A stretch of DNA of 64,000 nt from the NCBI RefSeq assembly GCF_026127265.1, contig NZ_WWFG01000002.1, positions 744,001 through 808,000 of the forward strand, given 5' to 3'. Below are positions 10,201 through 17,786 of this stretch, one piece after another (position 1 is the first letter of the stretch; each line of letters starts with the position of its first letter). A program made the translations under genes and the position numbers. This stretch comes from Nostoc sp. KVJ3 (GTDB taxonomy: Bacteria; Cyanobacteriota; Cyanobacteriia; Cyanobacteriales; Nostocaceae). The notes beneath the pieces are model-generated. The model had not been told where the DNA came from. It ran no database searches and was given only the letters and a program-made list of their open reading frames with translations.

Positions 10201-10643
10201 TTGGTCTAGCCGCAAAGAACGCGATTTTAGTCGTGGAATTTGCCAATCAACAGCATGAGCAAGGCATGAGCTACACACGGGCGGCGGTGAAAGCAGGGCA
10301 AGAACGTCTGCGACCAATCTTAATGACTTCCTTTGCAGCGTTGTTAGGATTTTTACCCTTGGTGATTTCTCAAGGGGCTGGAGCCAGTAGCCGTTGGTCT
10401 CTAGGAACCGCGCTCTTTGGGGGGCTGATGCTTTCAACGTTCTTGAGTTTGTTCTTAGTGCCAATTCTCTATATTTTGGTTAAGAGCATAGCTCAGGCTA
10501 TATTCTCTCGGAAGCGATCGGGTGGCTCAAACCCTCCAGATTCTCCTAACGGAGCTTCGGGATCATCTGGACATGGGGATTTACCTGCTGGTTCAAGTCA
10601 GCCACAGACACAACTCCGGTCTCAGGAGGATGGGATAATCTAA
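7293..10643 (+). CDS. RND-family multidrug efflux pump, inner-membrane subunit (AcrB/HAE1 type)
   Basis: Proton-driven export pump of 1116 residues, the usual RND size with an extra C-terminal tail. TM1 begins at FIKRPVLTTVCTFIIL. The proton-relay aspartates are in TM4 (GLVVDDAIIVVEAV) and the partner lysine is in TM10 (GLAAKNAILVVEFA). Two large periplasmic loops carry the porter and docking domains. Around residues 258-277 lies a low-complexity run of about 20 Thr/Asn/Ser residues, encoded by a near-tandem ACTAATAGCACC repeat, at a hairpin where AcrB has only a few residues. The last 40 residues are Gly/Ser/Pro rich. No membrane-fusion protein or outer-membrane TolC-type gene is adjacent, so its partners must be encoded elsewhere. 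Substrate unknown. Confidence 0.93.
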   Translation: MFVNTFIKRPVLTTVCTFIILLLGSICIPILPISQLPDLAPVQITVSSNNTGADAQTTESTVTNIIERQINGVKDVSYISSNTGNDGSSNITVSFPTNVNSDIAQVNVQNKETLASPQLPNTVQQTGVTVETASSSLLLVYGFYSENNEYDNIFISNYVDLYILDQIKRLPGVGKATIFGERKYAMRLWLDPNKLAQHQLTPQDVATALQEQNIQVGAGSIGKEPAPDNQSFEFALRATSRFKDAAEFEDMVLKVTQGGTNTTTNNTTNSTTNSTSNTNSTLVKVRDVGRVELGAESYLADAKFTIPGNAPKAAVGLGIYQLPGSNALDVAHAVENQIKILEKSFPPGLKGQVAFDTTPFVEISLEEVLQTLVEAIILVVLVIFIFLQDWRTTIIPTVAIPVSLVGTCAALLVLGFQINTLTLFGFVLAIGLVVDDAIIVVEAVAVKLEQGMRPLEAAMEAMKELTGAVIATSLVLMAVFIPVTFIPGTTGIVYKQFGLTVACSIAISTFNALTFSPSMAAILMRPAQPGWGPLGWFFGLFNRGFSWFTRRYVGFVSYLTHIKPIVFGVFIAGLVATVLMYKAVPTGFIPEEDQGYFFVIVQGPDGVSLKYTESVMDRVVKEVTSLPEVQASFMISGFGFDGNASNLGIAFANLKSWKERPEESQSVYGILQRMNKKLSTITDARAIAVNAPPVRGLSSTGGFEFIIQDKTGSAPIQTLLDTAQKFIGAANKNPVLQRVFTQFTADTPQFDIQVNRNQAKALNVELSDIFGALQTYLGSQYVNDFVQGQRQYRVYVQADGVFRSNPDDIGKLYVRSGSGAMIPLSNLVKVTPFVGPKTISHYNLYRSIKVQGAPAPGASSGQAIQAMEKLAAEVLPQGFGYEWTGTYLQEKTSGGSTGLIFAFAFVIVFLVLAAQYESYVDPIIILLTVPLAVLGAMTAIWLRSNIFMAGSLFPKVVDDIYCQVGLVTLIGLAAKNAILVVEFANQQHEQGMSYTRAAVKAGQERLRPILMTSFAALLGFLPLVISQGAGASSRWSLGTALFGGLMLSTFLSLFLVPILYILVKSIAQAIFSRKRSGGSNPPDSPNGASGSSGHGDLPAGSSQPQTQLRSQEDGII
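8068..8142 (+). repeat. Microsatellite-like repeat inside the RND gene
   Basis: In-frame repetition of ACTAATAGCACCAC-like units codes for the Thr/Asn/Ser run. Units of three codons can expand or contract without breaking the frame. Confidence 0.6.
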
Positions 10644-10689
10644 CCTTTTACGCTTAATTTCTCTAGAAAGTGCCTAGTTTTGACGGTTT

Positions 10690-10738
10690 GTAGTAAGAAC
10701 TTTAGTGCTTAGAAAATAAAGACTAAAGTCCTTACTAC
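10690..10738. repeat. Hairpin repeat (GTAGTAAG...CTTACTAC)
   Basis: The arms GTAGTAAGAACTTTAGT and ACTAAAGTCCTTACTAC pair with one mismatch around a 15-base loop, 46 bases after the RND stop. There is no T-run, so it is a palindromic repeat and only possibly a transcription end point. Confidence 0.5.
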
Positions 10739-10907
10739 GAACTTACTTTCCCAGCAAACTTAAATTGATACCAATTGGCTTCTCTGTGCCTAGAGAAAAC
10801 GCTTATATCCATAACATCTTCTAATTCTGATACCATTTTCTGTAATTTCCTGCTTGCTAAAAAAATTAGTCGAATAGAAATTAGGTACTTAGATAAGGAA
10901 AAATACA

Positions 10908-11345
10908 ATGGGACTTAGCGAAGGACTTTTGAACCCGACCAAAAAGGCTATGGTCATAGATGACTGTTGCAACATGATAGAAGGACAGCTTGCATCCAAG
11001 TCGGGTATAAGCGGTATCGCTTTGAAAACTGCTTTCGCGGCTCTGAAGGGAGTTAAGCCAGGGTATATTCCCTACGTCGTTGAACAGATACTACCACAGT
11101 GCTTCACGGCACTCGATCCCATCTGGAGTCAAGGTGTAGAGAAAGGTAATCCAATTGAATACTTAAGTGCGAATCGCTCCCATACGGCAGATGCGCTACT
11201 GGGTGTAACCGATGCTAGAGTCAAGAACGCCAAGCGCCAAATCGTGCGAGGAACCTATGAAAAACTTCGCGGTTCAGCCAAAAAGCACGTAGAAGAAGCA
11301 GTGCCAGACTTAGCCAAAGTAATCGAGAATTACACTAAGGTCTAA
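10908..11345 (+). CDS. Conserved-looking hypothetical protein, all-helical
   Basis: 145 residues, not recognised with confidence. The sequence looks helical throughout and soluble, with a Cys pair near the N-terminus (IDDCCNMIE), a small hydrophobic core segment (GIALKTAFAALKGVKPGYIPYVV) and a basic/acidic C-terminal helix. AAGGA precedes the ATG at good spacing. It stands alone between the RND pump and an M23 peptidase, both facing the same way but with long spacers, so an operon is unlikely. It is clearly a real gene by codon content and start signal; the function is unknown. Confidence 0.75.
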   Translation: MGLSEGLLNPTKKAMVIDDCCNMIEGQLASKSGISGIALKTAFAALKGVKPGYIPYVVEQILPQCFTALDPIWSQGVEKGNPIEYLSANRSHTADALLGVTDARVKNAKRQIVRGTYEKLRGSAKKHVEEAVPDLAKVIENYTKV

Positions 11346-11698
11346 ACAGAAGGAAAGAATCATAATAAACGTATGCCGCCGTTGATGTTTCGGTGGCTGG
11401 CATACGGGGCAAATATAGCCTTAAAGTACTGTTAGCAGTAGCCGTGAGCTTAGTCCGTGCGGAGTATAAACACAGTACAACAAGGCAAAAGTAAAAAGTT
11501 AAGAATACTTATGCAACAGGTTTTTTTAGCGATTTCAAATCATAGCTTTATTTTCGCCGTTGTGTAATAGTTGCTTCCTTGCTCTGAGCAATCAATACTG
11601 TCCTAACCTATCTAAATTTCCTGATATTTTCCGAATCGGCTTGAAACAACAAATAATCAGAAATTATCTGAATTATTGTTTTAATAAACTTGCGACTT
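11346..11698. other. Spacer with one strong hairpin
   Basis: A hairpin at 11371-11405 has arms GTATGCC/GGCATAC extended by CCG/CGG. No T-run follows, so termination is uncertain. The rest is AT-rich without a supported gene. Confidence 0.45.
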
Positions 11699-12616
11699 AT
11701 GAAAAAATTTACTGTTTATCGATACCGCACGTATGGACTAATTGGGTTAATATCCTTAACCGCCATATTAAGTACAGCTACATCTGCTCTAACACAGTTA
11801 GCAGACGATTCCCCAATTGAACAAACTTCTATATCTGCTTTTAATTTAATCTGGCCGACTCAAGGGTTTATTTCTCAAGGCTTTCGCAAATATCAACATG
11901 AAGGAATTGATATTGCAGGGGCATCTGGAACTCCGATTGTTGCTGCTGCATCTGGTACAGTCATCAAAGCAGGTTGGGATGATTGGGGATTAGGCAATGC
12001 TATAACTATTAAACATCTTGACGGCAGTATCACTGTCTATGGTCACAATCGCCGTTTGTTGGTGAGCAAGGGTCAACAGGTCATTCAAGGTCAAATTATT
12101 GCTGAAATGGGATCTACAGGCAATAGTACTGCACCTCATCTACACTTTGAAGTCCATCCAAATGGTCGAATAGCAGTTGATCCCCTTCGGATGTTGTCAT
12201 CCTTAACTGCAAGTATTAATTCTGCTTCTAAAGTTCAGCAAGTGGATAACCCTAGCCGACCAGTCTCGACACTCCCAGTAGCAAAACAAGTTTCATCTTC
12301 ACATCCTTTAATAGGTTTTGCAACTGTTAGCACTGATACTAAATGCAACGGAGTTACCATTCTTGAGGGTGAGACTACAAGTATTCGTGTAAAAGTCTGT
12401 GAAGAAAATGGTCAGTTATTTTATATTGGTCAGTTGAAGCAAGACCCAAGTAAGCCGATTAAAATCGCAGCTTTGAATATTGGTAAAGGTAGATATCGAG
12501 CAGATAATGGTAGTTTTTATTATTTAGTTAGTCCTGAAAAAGTGGAAGTTTGGCGAAATGGCACTGAGATGCGTTCTGACAGGTTTTATACTTTAACAAA
12601 ATCGCCACAAAGTTAA
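11699..12616 (+). CDS. M23-family metallopeptidase (LytM-type), exported
   Basis: 305 residues from ATG 11699, preferred to the TTG nine bases upstream because MKKF opens a classic signal peptide (hydrophobic YGLIGLISLTAILSTATSA). The M23 core follows at about residues 50-165. The zinc ligands are in HEGID and HLHFEVH, and a further His is in YGHN. The family cuts peptide bridges in peptidoglycan, or acts as an activator of amidases when degenerate; here the ligands are intact. A C-terminal domain of about 120 residues with three cysteines is not recognised. It probably acts in the periplasm on cell-wall remodelling or filament septa. Confidence 0.9.
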   Translation: MKKFTVYRYRTYGLIGLISLTAILSTATSALTQLADDSPIEQTSISAFNLIWPTQGFISQGFRKYQHEGIDIAGASGTPIVAAASGTVIKAGWDDWGLGNAITIKHLDGSITVYGHNRRLLVSKGQQVIQGQIIAEMGSTGNSTAPHLHFEVHPNGRIAVDPLRMLSSLTASINSASKVQQVDNPSRPVSTLPVAKQVSSSHPLIGFATVSTDTKCNGVTILEGETTSIRVKVCEENGQLFYIGQLKQDPSKPIKIAALNIGKGRYRADNGSFYYLVSPEKVEVWRNGTEMRSDRFYTLTKSPQS

Positions 12617-12662
12617 CATTCAATATTTGACTGTATTATCGTTCTTCCATCACCTTCTCTAG

Positions 12663-13011
12663 ATAAAAAATAATCTAAATATTTTCTACGAAGATAACAA
12701 CATTGCGAATCCTGGTTTTGGAGACTTAGCCCTTTTTTACATTTACCTTAGCAAGTGCAGGAACTGTCAATATCAGGACAGTGACATCGGGAGATACAAT
12801 TCTCGGACTCTTTGACAGCGCTGGGAATTTAGTGACCAGTAATGATGATGGTGGTGGTGGCAATTCGTCATTAATCAACAGTTTTCTGGGTGCAAGTACG
12901 TACTCCATTTCAGTGAGTAAATATAATCTCTTCCCTGCCGATGGCGGAACTTTCTCCGGTAGCCCCTTGGTACCTGATTTGTCTTATACGCTAGGAGTAA
13001 GTGTTGCATAA
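12663..13011 (+). pseudogene. Remnant of a secreted PPC/DVUA0089-like domain protein, frameshifted and without start
   Basis: Two reading frames together encode one recognisable domain. Codons from 12663 give NIFYEDNNIANPGFGDLA. After a shift at the T-run near 12731-12736 the frame read from 12733 gives FTFTLASAGTVNIRTVTSG and then DTILGLFDSAGNLVTSNDDG, finishing LSYTLGVSVA at 13011. The pattern of a beta-sandwich with DTxLxLFDSxGxLVxxNDDG is typical of pre-peptidase C-terminal (PPC) type domains in exported cyanobacterial proteins. An in-frame TAG lies just upstream (12660) and no start codon or signal peptide is present, so both truncation and frameshift are seen. A 76-residue frame from the GTG at 12781 could still be translated but is unlikely to be functional. 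Confidence 0.6.
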
Positions 13012-13032
13012 GAATACAACACGTAGTTGATG

Positions 13033-13072
13033 AGCAGAAGTTATAGTAACAATTGCTACTATAACTTCTGCT
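13033..13072. terminator. Long hairpin between converging genes
   Basis: A 16-bp perfect stem (AGCAGAAGTTATAGTA with its complement) around a short loop lies between the gene remnant and ilvH, which converge here. It lacks a clear T-run on either side, so it may act as a bidirectional end point or simply be a palindromic repeat. Confidence 0.4.
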
Positions 13073-13129
13073 GCCTTTGATTTATGTGCTTGCGGTTGAG
13101 TATTTCTGAGTCTTGATTTAAATTCCCAA

Positions 13130-13648
13130 CTAAACCTTTGCTTCCAAAGATTTGAGTAACTCGGTATTCACACCTGATTCACGAGTCAGGGCAATTTTAC
13201 CCGTGCGGGCGATTTCTCTTAGACCAAATTTTTGCAACACCTGCACGATCGCTACCATTTTACCTGGATCTCCCACAACTTCTAAGGTGAGAGAATCTTC
13301 CGCCACATCCACGACTCGCGCCCGAAAAATTTGAGATAGTTCAATAACTTCTGAGCGATTGCTGCTACTAGCATTCACTTTTAAAAGCATCAATTCTCGC
13401 TCGACGCAAGGGGTTTCGGTAATATCCTGTACTTTAAGGACATTGACTAATTTATATAGTTGCTTGGTGAGTTGCTCGATAATGCGATCGTCACCAGGTA
13501 CAACCATCGTAATGCGAGAGACTCCTCCTTGTTCAGCAGGGCCAACAGCAAGGCTTTCAATATTAAAACCGCGACGGGCGAATAAACCAGAAATGCGGGA
13601 AAGAACACCCGCCTCATCTTCTACTAGAACCGAAAGGGTATGTTTCAT
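13130..13648 (-). CDS. ilvH: Acetolactate synthase small (regulatory) subunit
   Basis: Regulatory subunit of acetohydroxyacid synthase, the first step of branched-chain amino-acid synthesis; it confers valine feedback. It has 172 residues from ATG 13648, the standard length. I chose this over the upstream TTG because family members start MKHTLSVLVEDE. The ACT domain (GVLSRISGLFARRGFNIESLAVGP) fills residues 1-80 and the conserved C-terminal domain (ALTRESGVNTELL) the rest. The catalytic subunit gene is not in the window, which is normal for cyanobacteria, where ilvB and ilvH are often unlinked. Confidence 0.96.
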   Translation of the reverse strand: MKHTLSVLVEDEAGVLSRISGLFARRGFNIESLAVGPAEQGGVSRITMVVPGDDRIIEQLTKQLYKLVNVLKVQDITETPCVERELMLLKVNASSSNRSEVIELSQIFRARVVDVAEDSLTLEVVGDPGKMVAIVQVLQKFGLREIARTGKIALTRESGVNTELLKSLEAKV

Positions 13649-13992
13649 CTTCGCCAACAGAGGCTAGAACAGGATTTGAGTAATGCAGACACTAGTACCG
13701 CTTTGCATAATTCACTCATTCAAAATTCAAAATTCCTTGAGTTTCAAACTCTTGACATTTTGTAAAATGTATGGTGTTTTTGCTGTGATGTACTACTGCA
13801 CTAATTGTCAGTGCGACCTTTTATTGTAAACTCAATAGTTACACTCATCGCATTTTCTAAAGATAAATTGGGCAGAAATTATTCTGTAAGGAAGAATTTC
13901 AGGGAATTCATCTCTTTTCATTGGTAGATGCGGCATTTTTGTAAAGCTTTTACACTCAACTTTAATAAGCCTCTAATAGGAGAAAAATTTTT
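13649..13992. other. Divergent spacer, no gene seen
   Basis: AT-rich 344 bases between ilvH and the BON-domain gene; presumably carries both promoters. I could not single out convincing promoter boxes. Confidence 0.4.
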
Positions 13993-14352
13993 ATGGGTTG
14001 GTTACAAAGATTATTTGGAATGGAAAAACCTGAAAATGCAGAAGTAAATCCTACTCCGCAGTCAATAGCGCCAGATACTAGTAGTAATGTTGCTACACAA
14101 TCAATACCCCCAGAACGTTTGGGATTAAGCGGCGAATATGACCAAAGTGGGTTAGCAAAGCGGGTGGCGTTGGCATTCGATCAAGATCCCCAACTTGATG
14201 ATGTTGATACCCTTTGGGTTGCTCAGACTGGTAGCACTGTGGTGTTAAAAGGCGAAGTTCCCAGTCAAGAAATTCTCAATAAGATGGTTTCTGTAGCTAG
14301 TTCGGTGAATGGCGCTACAGATGTTGATACGAATCAAGCCACCATTGGCTAG
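13993..14352 (+). CDS. Small BON-domain-like protein
   Basis: 119 residues, starting behind AGGAGAAAAATTT. The first 45 residues are low-complexity (Pro/Ser/Thr/Asn). Residues 50-119 form a compact domain with VVLKGEVPSQEILNKMVSVA and VNGATDVDTNQATI, which matches the BON (osmY/nodulation) pattern of a beta strand, a Gly, helix and beta. Such domains bind membranes or other macromolecules. There is no signal peptide, although MGWLQRLFGM forms an amphipathic N-terminal helix. Relatives include the LysM-BON osmotic proteins; the LysM part is missing here. Function is unproven. Confidence 0.7.
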   Translation: MGWLQRLFGMEKPENAEVNPTPQSIAPDTSSNVATQSIPPERLGLSGEYDQSGLAKRVALAFDQDPQLDDVDTLWVAQTGSTVVLKGEVPSQEILNKMVSVASSVNGATDVDTNQATIG

Positions 14353-14421
14353 GCGTTAAGTAATGCCAAATTCAATAGTGGCAAAGTATTGGGTGGTGCG
14401 ATCGCACCCATTGGATAAAAT

Positions 14422-15375
14422 TTAGGGAGTAACCAATGGTTGGCGATGCTTGCGGCGGGCTACGCCTACGCTAACCCGTCTCTCAATCCAATCTAAAATA
14501 GCTTGGTTGACTAATTCAGGACATTCATCATGGGGACAATGACCCACGTCTTCTAAATTCAGCACTTCCAACTTCTCGTTGTACTGGGCGAATTGGCTAG
14601 CCAGAGATGGGGGAACAAACCGATCCTTTTGTCCCCAAATTAACAACATGGGAATTGTTAAGGTTGGTAACACTATCTTGACACTGGGACTAAAGTTAAT
14701 TCCGATCGCAGCTTTGAACAAAGCACTAAAAGCCCTCGCCGAACCTCGGTCTTGGGGAGGGCCAGCTAAAATTTCTATCAATTCATCGGTAATCGCCTCT
14801 GGGTTAGCGTAGGCAAAACTAGCCCAGCGCCGCAGCACCCCAGGACGGCGCACGAAGTTAAACACGGGTTTCAAAATCAACGGCGAAGCGACAATATTTT
14901 TAATTGCTCTAACAAGCGGTTGCAACACAGGTGGGATTGCTTCTTGCTCTAGTGAAGGGTCGGGTAAACTCATCATCACCATACCCAGCACCATATCGGG
15001 ATGAGTAGCCGCCGCAGCCATAGAAATCAGTGAACCGTTGGAATTGCCTACTAAAATAGCTGGTTGACGGATAAATGTTTTCCAAAAGTCGTAAACCTGC
15101 TCAACCCAAAGTTCGATGCTGTAATTAGCTGCGGCTTTTTCGGAAGCACCGAAACCGAGCATATCAATGGCGTAAACGGTGTGATGTTCAGCCAATACCT
15201 CTAAATTATGCCGCCAATGACCAATGGAAGCGCCAAAGCCATGTAACAATATTAGGGGTGTTGTGTTCTGGTGATTTTGGGCAGAGCGAATGTAAGTATA
15301 GCGAGTTTGCCAGCCGCGCCAAACCCAATCCCTTTGATTACCAACCCGCTCTTGCCAGTGTAGTGTAGTGGTCAC
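14422..15375 (-). CDS. Alpha/beta-hydrolase fold protein
   Basis: 317 residues from a GTG at 15375 with AAAGGAAC upstream. The oxyanion motif LLHGFGASIGHWRHN lies at about 43-57. The nucleophile elbow GNSNGS is at about residue 110, the acid in WGQKDRFVP near 250 and the His in VGHCPHDECPE near 280, so the catalytic triad is complete. Cyanobacterial and chloroplast relatives include pheophytinase-like esterases of chlorophyll breakdown, but the substrate cannot be read from the sequence. There is no signal peptide. It is transcribed alone, divergent from the cytochrome b gene. Confidence 0.85.
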   Translation of the reverse strand: MTTTLHWQERVGNQRDWVWRGWQTRYTYIRSAQNHQNTTPLILLHGFGASIGHWRHNLEVLAEHHTVYAIDMLGFGASEKAAANYSIELWVEQVYDFWKTFIRQPAILVGNSNGSLISMAAAATHPDMVLGMVMMSLPDPSLEQEAIPPVLQPLVRAIKNIVASPLILKPVFNFVRRPGVLRRWASFAYANPEAITDELIEILAGPPQDRGSARAFSALFKAAIGINFSPSVKIVLPTLTIPMLLIWGQKDRFVPPSLASQFAQYNEKLEVLNLEDVGHCPHDECPELVNQAILDWIERRVSVGVARRKHRQPLVTP

Positions 15376-15624
15376 AGGTTCCTTTAATTCATCAGCGTGA
15401 AAATACCATTATAAAACTTTGATTTTTCACCTTGGATAGCAAAACAGGCATTGCATATTTACGGGATTTGCAACATACCTCCATACAAGATACAAAACGA
15501 CTTTAATCTTCTTAAATGCCCCAATAAATTGGGCAACTTGGACTCCAAAAGATAATACTCATCTGCAAACTTGCAGAGCTATTCACCCAAGACAGATAAA
15601 CAGCAAATTTTATCAGTCAAAACC

Positions 15625-16221
15625 ATGACTTCAATCCCTTCCCAAACTCGAAAGCTACCCAATCAAGCAATAGAAGCAAAAATTTTCCACTGGTGTAACA
15701 TCATTAGTCTGTTTATCATGCTCACCAGTGGATTACAAATTTACAACGCTAACCCTGTATTTGGTGGACGCGCAGGTTTGCATATTCCTCCAATATTTAC
15801 ATTAGGAGGTTGGCTTGCAGGGGGTAGACACTGGCATTTTGCCGCAATGTGGTTATTCTCACTAAATCTCTTATGGTATGGAATTTACATTTTAATTACC
15901 CAGCGCTGGCGACATCGGTTTGTCGGTGCTAATGACTTCAAAGCCTTACAAAAAAGTCATAATTCTCAGCGCTTAATTTATGCTTGGCATCGAATTGCAT
16001 ATACAGCAATTATTCCGATCTTACTCCTGGCATTATTTACAGGAATAGGAATGTATAAACCTGCTCAATTTCCCTGGATTGTAGATTTGTTTGGCAGTTG
16101 GCAAGCATTGCGAATTGTTCACTTGGCCTCAGTGCCAATGGTTATCTTATTTGTAGTAATTCACTCTCGATTAGGGCGTAAGGCTGGTGGTACTGAATTA
16201 ACAGAATCAATGTTTTTATAA
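15625..16221 (+). CDS. Cytochrome b/b6-domain membrane protein (thiosulfate-reductase/hydrogenase cytochrome b type)
   Basis: 198 residues with four transmembrane helices. Conserved histidines sit in helix 1 (KIFHWCNIISLFIMLTSGLQI), before and in helix 2 (GRHWHFAAMWLF), helix 3 (YAWHRIAYTAI) and helix 4 (IVHLASVPMVILFVVIHSRL), placed to bind two b hemes as in di-heme cytochromes of formate dehydrogenase or hydrogenase type. I prefer the ATG at 15625 to an upstream TTG at 15571. Only 24 bases separate it from pyrF-pyrE, so co-transcription is possible. No molybdenum or hydrogenase catalytic partner lies nearby, so its electron donor is unknown. Confidence 0.8.
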   Translation: MTSIPSQTRKLPNQAIEAKIFHWCNIISLFIMLTSGLQIYNANPVFGGRAGLHIPPIFTLGGWLAGGRHWHFAAMWLFSLNLLWYGIYILITQRWRHRFVGANDFKALQKSHNSQRLIYAWHRIAYTAIIPILLLALFTGIGMYKPAQFPWIVDLFGSWQALRIVHLASVPMVILFVVIHSRLGRKAGGTELTESMFL

Positions 16222-16245
16222 ATAATCTTTTTTTAAACAAAAAAT

Positions 16246-17679
16246 ATGAACTTTTTTGATAAATTGAATGGGAATATCTTACAAAATCAAAGCTTATTAT
16301 TTGTAGGACTCGATCCAAATCCAGAAATGATGCCTGTGCGTTATGAATCTGAAGAACTCATTGCTGGTTTGGAGAAGTGGTTACAATTCATTATTACTGA
16401 AACTTCTGATTTCGTTTGTGCTTATAAACCGACACTTGGCTTTTACGAAGCGTTAGGTATTCCCGGTTTAGAATTGCTTTACAAGACTTTAGCAGCTATT
16501 CCAGCGCACATACCAGTTATTTTAGATGCCAAACACAGTGACTTAAATACTAGTACCATCTTTGCCCAAACTGTGTTTACAAAATGGCAGGTGGATGCAA
16601 TTACTCTCAGTCCCTATACAGGACAAGATCACATAGCACCTTTTTTGGTCTATCCTGATAAAGCTGTGTTTATTTTATGCTGTACTTCTAATCCAGGTGC
16701 AGAAGCTTTACAACAATATCCTACAAAGGATTCACCCCTTTATTTACAGGTGGTGAAAGAATCAAAAACCTGGGGAACTCCAGAACAATTGGGTTTGGAA
16801 GTGGGAACTACCAATCCTGAGATTTTAGCACTGATTCGAGCGATCGCACCTGAACGAATTATTATGGCGCGTAGCATCTGGGCAGAGGGACTAAATCTGA
16901 AGCAAATTTTAGAAGCGGGCTTGAATGCTAATGGTGATGGTTTACTAATTCCTGTTCCTCAAGATATGTTGGCAAAACCAAAATTGTCTGAAGAAATCCA
17001 GTCTTTACGGGCAGAAATTAATCAAATAAAAACTGAAATTATTCACGAAAATTCTACATGTTCTGTGTGGTTTCCTGATGTTTGTTTCCTAAATCAACAT
17101 CCCCACCAGGATTTGATTTTACAACTTTATGACATTGACTGTATTATGTTTGGCAGCTTTGTTCAAGCATCAGGAGCTATATTTCCTTATTACATCGACT
17201 TACGCAAAATTATTTCTAACCCCCAGGTTTTTAATCAAGTTCTCACTGCTTACGAGGATATTTTGAAGAATCTCAATTTTGATAGATTAGCAGGTATTCC
17301 TTATGGTTCTTTACCCACAGCAACTGGTTTAGCTTTGCGCCTTCATTGTCCGATGATTTTCCCCCGTAAAGAGGTAAAAGCCCACGGAACGCGGAGAGTT
17401 ATTGAGGGTAACTTTCATCCTGGTGAAACGGTTGTAGTGGTTGATGATATTCTTATCAGTGGTAAAAGTGTTATGGAAGGAGCAGGAAAGTTGGAATCAG
17501 CAGGATTAAATGTTAATGATATTGTGGTATTGATCGACCATGAACAAGGGGTGAAAGATAGGTTACAGCAAAATGGTTATTGTAGTCATGCAGTTTTAAC
17601 TATCTCGGAAATTACTAATACTCTCTATCAAGCAGGGCGAATAAATGAGGAGCAATTTTTAGCTTTTGTTGAAAGTTAG
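16246..17679 (+). CDS. pyrF/pyrE: Bifunctional orotidine-5'-phosphate decarboxylase / orotate phosphoribosyltransferase
   Basis: Carries out the last two steps of UMP synthesis in one 477-residue chain. Residues 1-265 are the decarboxylase, with the catalytic Lys/Asp cluster in LDAKHSDLN (about residue 98) and the phosphate-binding stretch ERIIMARSIW. Residues about 280-477 are the phosphoribosyltransferase, with the PRPP-binding motif VVVVDDILISGKSV (about residue 390). The order is decarboxylase first, the opposite of animal and plant UMP synthase. Such inverted fusions are known in cyanobacteria and trypanosomatids. The decarboxylase half belongs to the longer type-2 group. Identification is secure. 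Confidence 0.93.
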   Translation: MNFFDKLNGNILQNQSLLFVGLDPNPEMMPVRYESEELIAGLEKWLQFIITETSDFVCAYKPTLGFYEALGIPGLELLYKTLAAIPAHIPVILDAKHSDLNTSTIFAQTVFTKWQVDAITLSPYTGQDHIAPFLVYPDKAVFILCCTSNPGAEALQQYPTKDSPLYLQVVKESKTWGTPEQLGLEVGTTNPEILALIRAIAPERIIMARSIWAEGLNLKQILEAGLNANGDGLLIPVPQDMLAKPKLSEEIQSLRAEINQIKTEIIHENSTCSVWFPDVCFLNQHPHQDLILQLYDIDCIMFGSFVQASGAIFPYYIDLRKIISNPQVFNQVLTAYEDILKNLNFDRLAGIPYGSLPTATGLALRLHCPMIFPRKEVKAHGTRRVIEGNFHPGETVVVVDDILISGKSVMEGAGKLESAGLNVNDIVVLIDHEQGVKDRLQQNGYCSHAVLTISEITNTLYQAGRINEEQFLAFVES

Positions 17680-17786
17680 GAATTGGGCATTGGGGAGGAT
17701 TTTTCTCATTTGTTTGCCGTTGATTGAGTATATTGAATTTCCAGGTAAAATCTAGTAACTAAAAAAAATTGGCTATTAAATTCATT

